Of a stretch of DNA of 52,708 nucleotides, positions 32,890 through 42,352 are shown one piece after another. The stretch's first letter is position 1. Each line of letters begins with the position of its first letter. The DNA comes from Bacteroidales bacterium (GTDB lineage Bacteria; Bacteroidota; Bacteroidia; Bacteroidales; UBA932), in NCBI GenBank assembly GCA_017400135.1, contig JAFPVJ010000016.1, forward strand, positions 1 to 52,708, read 5' to 3'. The position numbers and the translations under genes were made by a program. The notes beneath the pieces were generated by a model. It saw only the letters and a program-made list of their open reading frames with translations. It was not told where the DNA came from and ran no database searches.

Positions 32890-35800
32890 ATGAAAAAACT
32901 TCACTATCTGACACTTGCGGTCCTGGCCTCTGTTTTCTCCGCCTGCCAGATCGGTCCCGAAGAGCCCGAAGCGCTGTTCGCTTCGCAGGAAACGCTTCTG
33001 AAGGCCGTCATCGAGTCCCAGGCCTCTACTCGGACAGGCCTTGGTCCCGCCGAAGAGGGCGTCTCCGAAGTCCAATGGAAATTCGGGGACCAGATTGGTG
33101 TATTTACCGACACCGATGACCAACTCCACCCGTTCACTTTGACGGGAGGCGTCGGGAGCCGCACTGCGACTTTCTCAGGATACGGTAGCGGAAACAACTA
33201 CCTTGCCGTCTATCCCTACAGCGACGGACTGGTCCGGAACGGGGAGACCGTACAGCTGGATTTGCCTGTTGAACAAGATTATGCGGAAGGAAGCTTCGGC
33301 AACGGAGCCTATCCCATGGTCGCCGTGAGCAACTTCTCGGAACTTCCTTTCGTGGGTCTCGCTTCGATTCTCAAGATTTCCCTGAAAGGACGCCAAAGCG
33401 TCACCCGCATCGTCTTCCGGTCCAACGATCCCTCCGTAAAGGTCAGCGGACCCGCCACCGTTTCCCTGGCTCAACCGGCCGAGCCTGTCCTGACGATGAG
33501 CAGCAAGGGCGCCGACAGTGTCATTCTCAATGTCGGAAGCGCTGCGCTGGATCCGGTTACGGAGAAAGCGTTTTTCCTGACCCTGCCCGCCCAAACTTAC
33601 AAAGGCGGGTTCATCGTCCGCATCTACACGCCGACCGGCTACATGGACAAGCGCTACGACTCGGATTTCAAGATGGAACGCGCTCAAATCCACGCGGCCA
33701 CGCCTGTCATGCTCAAACTGGACTATGGCGCAGAGCCCAGCGAAGTGCTGGACGGCGCCGGAACCCAGAAGGATCCGTTCCAGATTTCTTCCCTGGGCGA
33801 CATTCTGCTGCTGCAGGGCCGCGTCAACACCGAGGGAGCAACCATCCAGAATGCCGATGGCGTAGAGGCGATTGCCAGCAGTGCCAGTTTCGTGCTGACC
33901 TCGGATCTGGACCTGAGTCCGCTATGCGGCCGTTCGAAAGGCAAGAGTTGGACTCCGATTGGAGATATGTCTACCAATGAGAACTGGGTATTCACGGGTA
34001 CGTTCGACGGCGGAGGACACGTCATCACTGGATTGTATATCGAGGAAAGTAAGTCTCAACAAGGTTTTTTCGGCAACCTGCAGGGGACTGTCCGCAACCT
34101 GACCGTCCACGGGACGGTGACCGGAAGGAATTATTGCGGCATACTGGCCGGATATGTCCGGTCCGCTCTCGTCGAAAACTGCACATCCAAAGGTTCCGTG
34201 ACTTCCGACAGCGAAACGGGAGGCTTGCTGGGATATGTAAATTACGCCACCCTGAATTATTGCCGGAACGAAGCCGAAGTCAACGGCGGATGGGCGACTG
34301 GCGGCATCATGGGTTACGCCGATTTCTGTCCCGCCATCTCCCACTGCACCAACGATGGAACAGTCCATGGCCAACAGTCCTGCGGAGGAATCGCGGGATA
34401 CATGAACGGCGCCAAGATCTTTGACTGCACCAATACCGGTTCCGTGACCGGGAGCAGCCTCTATGCCGGGGGTATCGGCGGCTATCTCTGGCAAGGCAGT
34501 AAAATCTACAACTGCAGCAACTACGGACCGGTGAAAGCTAAAGACTACGCAGGAGGTCTCGCCGGTTTCGTGTCTTGCGATGCGACACTCTATCAAGGTC
34601 CGGCCACCGTCGCTAACTGCCTTAGCCTGGGCAAAGTCGAAATCACCAACGGGCAATATGCCGGAAGCCTGGCCGCTTATATCGGCAAGGGGGAGTACGA
34701 AACCCTCTCTCCGAGCGAGTCCGAAACCAGCGCCTGGGTAAAAAACAGTTACTGGCAGCCCAGTCTCTGCGGAGACCTTCCTGCCACCGGCGGCGGGACT
34801 GGCATCGCCGACGGCAATTTCGCCTTGACGGAAGCCCAGATGAAAGGAACACCCTGCGACGTCATACTCTACAACGCAGCAGACGGGACCGGATACAACC
34901 GGCTCATCGACGCACTCAATGCCGGCGCCGTACAGTGGAGCAAGAACACGCCCGTGTTGGGAGGAGATACCCGGGACCATTTCCCGATCTCCGGCTGGGA
35001 ATACAAATCTTCCAATTCCTATCCCGTCCAAACTGACCTGGAGGCGCAGATGCCCGGTCAGGCCAAACCGGTTTTCCTGTTGTCCGAGAAGACCTTCGAA
35101 TGCAACGTCAAAGGCGGAACCTTCCAGGTGGAGGTAACCTCCAGCCAGGGTTATACGGTCGGAAGGTCGGTCGACTGGATCACGGAGGAATCCGTGCAGA
35201 CACCGGACGGACGGCCGCATACCCATATCCATACATTCAAGGTGGCTGTCAACCGTTCCAGTCAGGCAAGAAACACGGTCATCTACTTCACGAATGAAGC
35301 AGGCACGGTCCTGAATTTCAAGGTCAGCCAGAAGGCCCCGTTCCTGACCGTCTCCATGACGGAAGCCATATTCACGGAAGATGGAGGCTCCAAGCGGATT
35401 ATCGTCAGCTCCAGTCTTGACTGGACCGTGACATCTTCGTCCGACTGGTTCCGGGTCGCACCGAAATCCGGAGAGGGAGACGGCGCCCTTTCTGTCATCG
35501 TCGAACCCAACCGGCAAGTCACGGCCCGCAGCTCTTCCTTCACGGTCGCGGCTAGGGACGGCTCTTTCACCCACGTAATCTCGGTCATCCAATCGGGAAA
35601 GACTGCCAGCGACGGAACCGAGATGTGGAAAGAAAAGCCCTTCTATCACAAGTCGCTGGCCATGCGCTTCACGGCGACCTGGTGCAGTTGGTGTCCTTAT
35701 ATGAACGCCGCCATTACCCGGGCCCAGGAACTGTATCCGGACAAAATCTTGCATCTGGCGCTGCACAGCGGAGGAAGCGACCTGGAGTTCGGCCCGGCCT

Positions 35801-36426
35801 CCACGCTGATGAGCCTGTACCGGACCAATGCCTTCCCGACCGGCATCGTGGACGGACGCATCAACGTGCCCAACAGTACCGATACCGACGGAGCCGCCGC
35901 ACAATTCATTGACGTCAGCAAGGAGACGGAAAGCACATACGGTACGGTTTCCGGCATGGCTGTCCGCTCCGTCTGTTCCGGGCAACTGGTGACCATTGAT
36001 GTCGACGCTTACTTCAAGGTGGCCGGAGAGTACAAGATGACCGTTCTCCTGGTCGAAGACGGCATCATCCACGAACAGACGAACGGCGGTACGAATTACC
36101 GGCACGACCACGTGGCCCGGGTGAGCGCCACCGACATCACGGGAGATGCGTTCACGATCGGGAGCGACCTGACCAAGCGTGCCTTCCATTTCTCCGTCGC
36201 AGTTCCCGAGGAGGACAAGATTGAGAACATGCGCGTGGTCGCCTATATCCAAAAGACCTTCGGTTCCGCTCCCAAGATCCAGTCCGATGATTATGGCGAC
36301 TACTATGTCGACAACTGTGTCGACGCTCCTGTCGGCGGCTCGGTCAAACTGGCCTTGGTCGGCGGAGGCGGCGGAGACAGCGGCGGAGGCAATGAGGAAA
36401 TCATTCCCGGTGATGAAATCAAATAA
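32890..36426 (+). CDS. surface lipoprotein: fimbrillin-like, GLUG repeats, BACON, Omp28/thioredoxin-like domain
   Basis: A 1178-residue lipoprotein (SVFSAC, Cys19). The N-terminal 275 residues resemble a fimbrillin/Mfa-like module (STRTGLG, WKFGDQIGVF, YLAVYPYS). Residues about 285-600 hold GLUG-type repeats (GGLLGYV, GGIMGYA, GGIAGYM, GGIGGYL, GGLAGFV), as in adhesins. Two BACON domains follow (about 728-816 and 817-903), and an Omp28 domain with TATWCSWCPYM (C932, C935) closes the chain before a Gly-rich tail (GGGGGDSGGGNEE). Its BACON lacks the cysteines seen in the upstream protein. The stop overlaps the next gene's first possible ATG (36426). Shares N-terminal and C-terminal modules with its neighbours, so the operon grew by duplication and domain shuffling. 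Confidence 0.87.
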   Translation: MKKLHYLTLAVLASVFSACQIGPEEPEALFASQETLLKAVIESQASTRTGLGPAEEGVSEVQWKFGDQIGVFTDTDDQLHPFTLTGGVGSRTATFSGYGSGNNYLAVYPYSDGLVRNGETVQLDLPVEQDYAEGSFGNGAYPMVAVSNFSELPFVGLASILKISLKGRQSVTRIVFRSNDPSVKVSGPATVSLAQPAEPVLTMSSKGADSVILNVGSAALDPVTEKAFFLTLPAQTYKGGFIVRIYTPTGYMDKRYDSDFKMERAQIHAATPVMLKLDYGAEPSEVLDGAGTQKDPFQISSLGDILLLQGRVNTEGATIQNADGVEAIASSASFVLTSDLDLSPLCGRSKGKSWTPIGDMSTNENWVFTGTFDGGGHVITGLYIEESKSQQGFFGNLQGTVRNLTVHGTVTGRNYCGILAGYVRSALVENCTSKGSVTSDSETGGLLGYVNYATLNYCRNEAEVNGGWATGGIMGYADFCPAISHCTNDGTVHGQQSCGGIAGYMNGAKIFDCTNTGSVTGSSLYAGGIGGYLWQGSKIYNCSNYGPVKAKDYAGGLAGFVSCDATLYQGPATVANCLSLGKVEITNGQYAGSLAAYIGKGEYETLSPSESETSAWVKNSYWQPSLCGDLPATGGGTGIADGNFALTEAQMKGTPCDVILYNAADGTGYNRLIDALNAGAVQWSKNTPVLGGDTRDHFPISGWEYKSSNSYPVQTDLEAQMPGQAKPVFLLSEKTFECNVKGGTFQVEVTSSQGYTVGRSVDWITEESVQTPDGRPHTHIHTFKVAVNRSSQARNTVIYFTNEAGTVLNFKVSQKAPFLTVSMTEAIFTEDGGSKRIIVSSSLDWTVTSSSDWFRVAPKSGEGDGALSVIVEPNRQVTARSSSFTVAARDGSFTHVISVIQSGKTASDGTEMWKEKPFYHKSLAMRFTATWCSWCPYMNAAITRAQELYPDKILHLALHSGGSDLEFGPASTLMSLYRTNAFPTGIVDGRINVPNSTDTDGAAAQFIDVSKETESTYGTVSGMAVRSVCSGQLVTIDVDAYFKVAGEYKMTVLLVEDGIIHEQTNGGTNYRHDHVARVSATDITGDAFTIGSDLTKRAFHFSVAVPEEDKIENMRVVAYIQKTFGSAPKIQSDDYGDYYVDNCVDAPVGGSVKLALVGGGGGDSGGGNEEIIPGDEIK

Positions 36427-36440
36427 TGGAGGAACTGATC

Positions 36441-39400
36441 ATGAAAAAACAAGCAACCCTTTCCCTTTTCAGCCTTTTCCTCCTGATGTCCGTCTTTGGC
36501 TGCCAGCAGATCGAACCGCAGGAAGAACCCGTCACCGCGACAAATTTCCTGACCGCCATCGTGGAGCACGACACGGAGACCCGCTCTCAATTGGGGGTTA
36601 CGGAAGACAACAAGTATTTCGCATTCTGGACCGCCAAGGATGAACTGGCCGTCTATGTCGACGATCTCCGCAATCCGGATAAATATATCCTTTCGGAAGG
36701 CGCCGGCACCCAAACCGGTACGTTCGCCGGCACAATATCGGGTCTGCACTACATTGCCCTGTATCCTTATTCGGACAGGGGGCCGGACGGCGTATGCGAC
36801 AAGGTCCTGGACTTGATCCTTCCTTCGGAGCAATCTTACTCCCCCGATTCTTTCGGTGAGGGCGCATTCCCGATGCTGGCCGTGAGCGAAGGCTCCAAAC
36901 TCATTTTCAAGAACCTGTGCGCCGCCCTGAAGATTTCCCTGACCGGAAGCGGAGCCGTCAAGACTATCCGCTTTACGGCCAACGACTCCAAGATGGCGGT
37001 CAGCGGCCCGGCGACGGTCCGGACCGACTTCGCCGAGGCGCCGGAACTCGTGATGAAAGAAGGCGGATCGCCCTCCGTTACCCTGGACTGCGAATATGTG
37101 CAGCTCTCCGAAGACAAGGCCTGTGACTTTTTCCTGGCGATTCCGGCAGGCAATTACCGGGGCGGTTTCACCCTCGAGATAGAAACCTTCTCCGGAACGT
37201 TCACGCGCACCATCACCTCCGACGTGACCTTCCTTCGCTCACAGTTCCGCTACATCGCACCGTTCCGCTGCGAAGCCGACGGAACCATCGATCCGGACGA
37301 CATCCCGCACAATCAGATCTGGTACATCACGTCCACCAACCGGTCTTTCAGTTTCTCCGATGATAAATTTGACCGGAAAATCCTGTCCAACATCTACTCG
37401 GGAGGCAAAGGAGTGATCACCTTCGACGGACCCGTGACGAAGATCGGCGACTATGCTTTCTGGGGAAATGTGTTTACCGGGGTTGCCCTGCCCAACTCGA
37501 TCGAGTCCATCGGTGACCAGGTATTCTCCAACACAAGCATCAGTTCATTCCATACACCGGCACGGCTTTCGTCCGTCGGCAACTACATCTTCTCCAATAA
37601 CAGTCGGTTGACTCGCATATACGGTCCCTTGGCCTCGTCCGACGAACGGGCCCTCATCCTGCCGGACGGCACGCTGGTCGCCTATGCGTACGGTACCCTG
37701 GAATCAACGCTGAAGATTCCGGAAAGAACGACAGCCCTCGCACCCTCTGTTTTCGAATCGAAGGATCAACTCCAGGAGGTTATTTTGCCGGAGGGTCTCC
37801 TCTCTGTCAAAGAAAACTGCTTCAGCCAGTGCTCCAACCTTGAGACAGTGACCTTCCCCGAGAGTGTCATCCAGGTTGGAGAAGGCGCCTTCTACAACTG
37901 TACCCGACTCCGGGAACTCAAGGGAAGCAACGATCATATCCCGGACGGACATGCCTTTGTCAATTCGGACGGGGAGATGACGGTCTTTGCCGGAGCCGGA
38001 GTTCAAGATTATGTCCTGCCGGAAACGGTCAAGACGTTCAGCTCGACGACGTTCCGTTACAATCCGTCGCTGCACAGTCTTACCTTCCCGACCCTGTCGT
38101 TCTCAAGGGTTTGGGTGACAAACTATTTCATCGGCTGTGACAACCTGGAGTATTTCTACGGAGAGGGAACCACGGACGACCATCATGCACTGATCATCTG
38201 GGGCAATTATCTGTTCGCCGTCACCAATGTCCTTCCGACACGGTATATCTTCCCCGAAGGATATGGCATAACCCGAACGGGCGGAGACCTGTTTTTCGGA
38301 AACACAACCACGGAACACATTTCCCTGCCGGATGACATGCTTTCCACCGGCAATTATCTGTTCTCTAACATGAAGCGCCTGAAGTCGGTGAGGATGCCGG
38401 CCAGTCTGCTCGTCATGGAAAACGATGCCTTTTACCAGACTACGACCCTGGACACGCTGTACATGCGTTCCTTCACGCCACCCACCTACACGGAATATGT
38501 GCAAGGTTTCGACCATGACGGACTGGTCATCTATGTTCCGGAAGGTTCCGAAGAACTGTACAAATCGGCGGAGACCTGGTCCAAGTATGCCCCATACATC
38601 CAGGGATACCACTACGACGACCTCGAAGATCCCGATTACTACATTTCCTCGGACTATAGTCAGGATGGCGCGGTGACTACGCTCCAAAAAGCCACCGATG
38701 GCCGGGGCATCGACATCGTGCTGCTGGGAGACGGTTTCTCGGACCGCCAGATTGCCGATGGTACCTACCGTTCTGTCATGAACAAGATGGCCGATGCATT
38801 CTTCTCGGAAGAGCCATACAAGACCTGTCGCGGGTTGTTTAACGTCTATGCCGTCACCGTCGTCTCCGCCAGCGAAGGTTATGAGCATCCCGGGCAGAAG
38901 CTCGGAGGCTGGTTCGGTGACGGGACCTCCGTGGGCGGCAGCGACGCACAGTGTGAAAGCTATGCCAAGAGGGTCCTTCCGGACGAGAGGATGGACGATG
39001 CGCTCATCGTAGTGGCAATGAATTCCACAAGATACGGCGGGACCTGCTATATGTACAATCCTTCCGGCGGAGATTATGGCAGCGGTTTGAGTGTCGCATA
39101 CTTCCCGGTCGGCGAGACGGACGAGGGACTGGCCCGACTGGTCCACCACGAGGCTGGCGGTCACGGATTCGCCAAACTGGGCGATGAGTACGCCTACGAA
39201 AACAACGGGACCATTCCGAAGAATGAGATCAGCGCCCGGGAGGTCAATATGCCGTATGGCTGGTGGAAGAACTGTGACTTCACGGACGACCCGAGTTTAG
39301 TGAAATGGTGCCATTTCCTCGCAGATACCCGCTATCAATATGACGGCCTGGGTTGCTTTGAAGGTGGGTTTACCTATTGGAAAGGCGTCTGGCGACCGAC

Positions 39401-39683
39401 ACTGAACAGCATCATGCGCGACAACACCGGCGGCTTCAACGCCCCGTCGCGCGAAGCCATCTGGTACCGCATCCACAAACTGGCTTACGGAAGCGGTTGG
39501 AATTACAATTACGAGGAATTCGTAGCTTACGACACCATCAACCGCAAGACCTCGGCCTCTACCTCTTCGGTCCAGCGTAACAAGGTCGAGCGGACCTATC
39601 CTCCCACCGCCCCGCCGGTGGTCCTCAACCGGCGATGGAACGAACCCGCCCTTGATTCCGCACCACAAAGCATTTCCCGATGA
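36441..39683 (+). CDS. surface lipoprotein: fimbrillin-like, leucine-rich repeats, M64 metallopeptidase
   Basis: A 1080-residue lipoprotein (LLMSVFGC). The ATG at 36441 starts the signal peptide directly; the ATG at 36426, overlapping the previous stop, adds MEELI. The N-terminal 270 residues match the fimbrillin-like module of the upstream gene (TRSQLG, HYIALYPYSD, SFGEGAFPM). The middle holds BspA-type LRR_5 repeats (KIGDYAFWGN, SIGDQVFSN, LQEVILPEGLLSVKENCF). The C-terminal 330 residues are a peptidase family M64 domain (IgA-peptidase type) with HHEAGGHGFAKLGDEY, containing the zinc motif HExxGH plus the DEY extension. It is probably displayed at the surface and could cut host or dietary glycoproteins; the substrate is unknown. 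Its TGA overlaps the next ATG (ATGA). Confidence 0.9.
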   Translation: MKKQATLSLFSLFLLMSVFGCQQIEPQEEPVTATNFLTAIVEHDTETRSQLGVTEDNKYFAFWTAKDELAVYVDDLRNPDKYILSEGAGTQTGTFAGTISGLHYIALYPYSDRGPDGVCDKVLDLILPSEQSYSPDSFGEGAFPMLAVSEGSKLIFKNLCAALKISLTGSGAVKTIRFTANDSKMAVSGPATVRTDFAEAPELVMKEGGSPSVTLDCEYVQLSEDKACDFFLAIPAGNYRGGFTLEIETFSGTFTRTITSDVTFLRSQFRYIAPFRCEADGTIDPDDIPHNQIWYITSTNRSFSFSDDKFDRKILSNIYSGGKGVITFDGPVTKIGDYAFWGNVFTGVALPNSIESIGDQVFSNTSISSFHTPARLSSVGNYIFSNNSRLTRIYGPLASSDERALILPDGTLVAYAYGTLESTLKIPERTTALAPSVFESKDQLQEVILPEGLLSVKENCFSQCSNLETVTFPESVIQVGEGAFYNCTRLRELKGSNDHIPDGHAFVNSDGEMTVFAGAGVQDYVLPETVKTFSSTTFRYNPSLHSLTFPTLSFSRVWVTNYFIGCDNLEYFYGEGTTDDHHALIIWGNYLFAVTNVLPTRYIFPEGYGITRTGGDLFFGNTTTEHISLPDDMLSTGNYLFSNMKRLKSVRMPASLLVMENDAFYQTTTLDTLYMRSFTPPTYTEYVQGFDHDGLVIYVPEGSEELYKSAETWSKYAPYIQGYHYDDLEDPDYYISSDYSQDGAVTTLQKATDGRGIDIVLLGDGFSDRQIADGTYRSVMNKMADAFFSEEPYKTCRGLFNVYAVTVVSASEGYEHPGQKLGGWFGDGTSVGGSDAQCESYAKRVLPDERMDDALIVVAMNSTRYGGTCYMYNPSGGDYGSGLSVAYFPVGETDEGLARLVHHEAGGHGFAKLGDEYAYENNGTIPKNEISAREVNMPYGWWKNCDFTDDPSLVKWCHFLADTRYQYDGLGCFEGGFTYWKGVWRPTLNSIMRDNTGGFNAPSREAIWYRIHKLAYGSGWNYNYEEFVAYDTINRKTSASTSSVQRNKVERTYPPTAPPVVLNRRWNEPALDSAPQSISR

Positions 39684-41089
39684 ACCGCCTGCGCCCCCTT
39701 CTCTTTCTCCTCCTTGCACTGCCACCCCTCCGGGCGGCGGCGCAGGAGTGGGGAAGCGTGTCGGGGGGCCTGGAGTCCAATTCGGTATGGTCCGTAGACG
39801 GAAGTTTCCGGTCCAACAATTACCTGAAACTGGACTATGTCAAGGGGCGTTTTTCGGCCGGCATCCAGGGGGAATACTACCCCGAACCTCTGCTGGGCTA
39901 CGACCTCAACCTCAAGGGCATCGGGCTCCCGGGCAAGTACATCGCCTGGACGGAAAAGAACTGGAGTCTGACGGCGGGCGATTTCTATGACCAGTTCGGC
40001 TCCGGCATCCTCCTCCGCAGCTGGGAGGACCGGGACCTGGGCTGGAACAACTCGATCGGCGGCGGCCGTTTCACCTGGAACAGCGCGAATGAACTGCTGT
40101 CGATGAAAGTCCTGGGCGGATTTACCCGCCGCTACCTGTGCTATTCTTCCGACCGACTGGCCGGCGCCGGACTGACGCTGCGTCCCCTCGAGGGTTTCAG
40201 CCTGGAAGGCAACGCCGTGGTCCGCCACGACGGCGTGACACCCGCACAAGGGTCCTGGTCCGTCCTCTCTTCATACGAGGCCGGGGGCTTCAACGCCCGC
40301 GCCGAATGGGTCGGGAAGCCGGGAGGTAACGCGCAGCTCCTGGAACTGGGCTACGCCGCGGGTCATTTCTCCTCGGCTCTGACGATGCGCCGGCTCGACC
40401 GGATGGCGGACCCGATGGGAATGAACTACCTCCCCTCCCTCTGCCTGGAGCAAACCTACGCCCTGGCCAGTCTCAACCCCTACACGACTTTCGCCGCCGG
40501 CGAACTGGGCGGAGCGGCCGACCTCTTTTACCGCCACGGGACCTGGAAGTTCCACGCCAACGGATCCATGATCTACGCCCTCCCCTCCGCCCTGCAGAAC
40601 CACGACGTCCTGCGCCTGGCCTACCGGGACATCAACCTCGAGGTGGAAAAGCGCTGGAACAAGCGGCTGAAGACGGTCGCCTTCGTCAGCATCCAGGAGA
40701 ATTCACCGACCCACGGAGAGCGGAAAGCCACCAACGCCCAGAACGCTTTCGTCCTGGACGGCGTGTACAAGACCGCGCGCAAACTCTCGCTGCGGATGCA
40801 GCTGCAATATCTCTATTCCCGGGAACTGACGAAAGACTGGATGGCCGCGCTCCTGGAGGTTTCCTCCACCACGGGCTGGAGCATTCACGTTCAGGACCTG
40901 TACAACCACGGTTCCACCGGGGAACACTATTATGACGCCGGCGTCTCCTGGACGAAGGGCGGGCTCAAGCTGGACCTTTCATACGGTCATCAGCGCGCCG
41001 GCCTGGTCTGCTCGGGCGGCGTGTGCCGCTGGCAGCCGGAATACACGGGCGGCATGCTGCGCCTGGTCTATCAATTTGCGACAAGATGA
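39680..41089 (+). CDS. DUF6029-family outer-membrane beta-barrel
   Basis: A 469-residue outer-membrane protein: signal peptide RLRPLLFLLLALPPLRAAAQ followed by alternating amphipathic strands throughout (for example LKLDYVKGRFSAGIQGEYY, FHANGSMIYAL) and an aromatic-ended last strand MLRLVYQFATR. This matches the DUF6029 family, which in Bacteroidales typically lies beside Omp28 and thioredoxin genes. SAGDFYDQFGSG-type wording (TAGDFYDQFGSGILL) near residue 95 is characteristic. No plug or TonB box is seen. Overlaps of 4 nt with both neighbours imply coupled translation. A role in placing or servicing the Omp28 lipoproteins is a hypothesis from context. Confidence 0.85.
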   Translation: MNRLRPLLFLLLALPPLRAAAQEWGSVSGGLESNSVWSVDGSFRSNNYLKLDYVKGRFSAGIQGEYYPEPLLGYDLNLKGIGLPGKYIAWTEKNWSLTAGDFYDQFGSGILLRSWEDRDLGWNNSIGGGRFTWNSANELLSMKVLGGFTRRYLCYSSDRLAGAGLTLRPLEGFSLEGNAVVRHDGVTPAQGSWSVLSSYEAGGFNARAEWVGKPGGNAQLLELGYAAGHFSSALTMRRLDRMADPMGMNYLPSLCLEQTYALASLNPYTTFAAGELGGAADLFYRHGTWKFHANGSMIYALPSALQNHDVLRLAYRDINLEVEKRWNKRLKTVAFVSIQENSPTHGERKATNAQNAFVLDGVYKTARKLSLRMQLQYLYSRELTKDWMAALLEVSSTTGWSIHVQDLYNHGSTGEHYYDAGVSWTKGGLKLDLSYGHQRAGLVCSGGVCRWQPEYTGGMLRLVYQFATR

Positions 41090-41883
41090 AAAAGTATTTT
41101 TGCATACTGGCTCTGACGATGTGCTGGGCCTGCGTGGGACAGGTGGATGACCCGGAAGATCCGGACATCCCGGAAAACGTGGATCCCGGAGGAGCGTCCG
41201 AGGGCACCCGTTTCTTTCACCGCGTTCTGGCGCTGGACTTCACCGGTGCCTGGTGCCAGTATTGCCCAAACATGGCCGTTGCCATCCAGAGGGCCCAGGA
41301 AGAGCGCCCGGGACGCATCGTAGACATTGCCGTCCATTATGGAGATGCGATTTCCCCGCCCGTTTCCGATGTCCTCGTACAGCGGTTCGCCGTCAACGCC
41401 TTCCCGACCGCTGTGCTGGATCTGAAGCCGTCTACCCGATTCTCCCAGCAGGACGCAGCCCGTTTCACGGCCTACGTGGACGAGACGGTTCCTTCCGAAA
41501 CCTGCGGCATCGCATTCGAGAGTTCCGTCCGGGACGGCACCCTGACCCTTACGCTCACCCTCAAGGCTGTCGCCGAGGGATCTTATTCGGCTGCGGCCGC
41601 GCTGGTGGAGGACGGCCTCATCACGAGCCAGACCGGCGCCAGCGACCGCTATGTCAACCGTTCCGTGCTGCGGAAGTTCCTCGGCGAGGGTGGGATGGAT
41701 GGCACAATCATTGGAACGTTGAAAGCGGGGGAAGAGCGCACCCTCTCCCTGACGACCCAGGTTCAGGAGCCGTACGACAAACAACGCATCGTCGCCTACA
41801 TCCTGGTGGACTGCAAGGTCATCAATGTGCGCGATGGTTCCCTCAACGAAAAAAAGGATTATGACTATGAGACGGATTCTTAG
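41086..41883 (+). CDS. Omp28-like lipoprotein with thioredoxin-type CxxC
   Basis: A 265-residue lipoprotein consisting of little more than the Omp28 domain that ends the two large upstream proteins. The ATG at 41086 overlaps the beta-barrel stop (ATGA) and starts a signal peptide ending ALTMCWAC. Residues 50-62 (LDFTGAWCQYCPN) hold the CxxC (C57, C60). NAFPTAVLDL gives the cis-proline loop region of a thioredoxin fold, and VEDGLITSQTG is shared with the paralogues. A further C-terminal beta-rich part follows. It may be the free-standing version of the redox module. The next gene starts inside its last codons. Confidence 0.88.
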   Translation: MKKYFCILALTMCWACVGQVDDPEDPDIPENVDPGGASEGTRFFHRVLALDFTGAWCQYCPNMAVAIQRAQEERPGRIVDIAVHYGDAISPPVSDVLVQRFAVNAFPTAVLDLKPSTRFSQQDAARFTAYVDETVPSETCGIAFESSVRDGTLTLTLTLKAVAEGSYSAAAALVEDGLITSQTGASDRYVNRSVLRKFLGEGGMDGTIIGTLKAGEERTLSLTTQVQEPYDKQRIVAYILVDCKVINVRDGSLNEKKDYDYETDS

Positions 41884-42352
41884 CTTGCTTTGCCTGGCGC
41901 TGTGCGCCGGCTCTCTTGCCTTTGCCCAGAACGGATCGAAGGTCGAACTCCAAACTCTTGACGGAGGAAAGACCACGCCGGCCGAATGGGTGGACGGCCA
42001 AACCCCTTACGTCGTGTCTTTCTGGTTCGTCAGATGCCGGTTCTGTCTCGAGGAAATGGATGCGGTCAGCGAAGTCTTCGAAGAGTGGCAAGAAGAGAAA
42101 CCCTTCCGTTTCTATGCGGTGTGTACGGACGACAGCCGTTCCCTGGCCCGCGCCAAGGCTCTGATCAAGAGCCGCGGCTGGGACGGATTCCGCTTCGTCT
42201 TCGATGTCAACCGGGAACTGACCCGTGCGATGAACGTCACCTCCTGTCCCTACGTCTTTCTCTATGACAAAGACGGGAAACTGGTCTACTCCCACCTGGG
42301 CTATACGCCCGGCGACGAAGAAATCCTTTTCGAAAAAATCAAAGCCCTCTGA
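41861..42352 (+). CDS. periplasmic TlpA-like thioredoxin
   Basis: A 163-residue thiol-disulfide oxidoreductase. ATGs at 41861 and 41867 both fit; each starts inside the Omp28 gene. Signal peptide RRILSLLCLALCAGSLAFAQ, then a thioredoxin fold with VSFWFVRCRFCLEEM (C59, C62; CRFC instead of the usual CPPC/CxPC), and SCPYVFLYD as the cis-proline loop, followed by GKLVYSHLGYTPG. It is probably periplasmic and soluble. As last gene of the run it could reduce or recharge the CxxC sites of the three Omp28-domain lipoproteins. Its stop is directly adjacent to the convergent M6 peptidase stop. Confidence 0.9.
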   Translation: MTMRRILSLLCLALCAGSLAFAQNGSKVELQTLDGGKTTPAEWVDGQTPYVVSFWFVRCRFCLEEMDAVSEVFEEWQEEKPFRFYAVCTDDSRSLARAKALIKSRGWDGFRFVFDVNRELTRAMNVTSCPYVFLYDKDGKLVYSHLGYTPGDEEILFEKIKAL

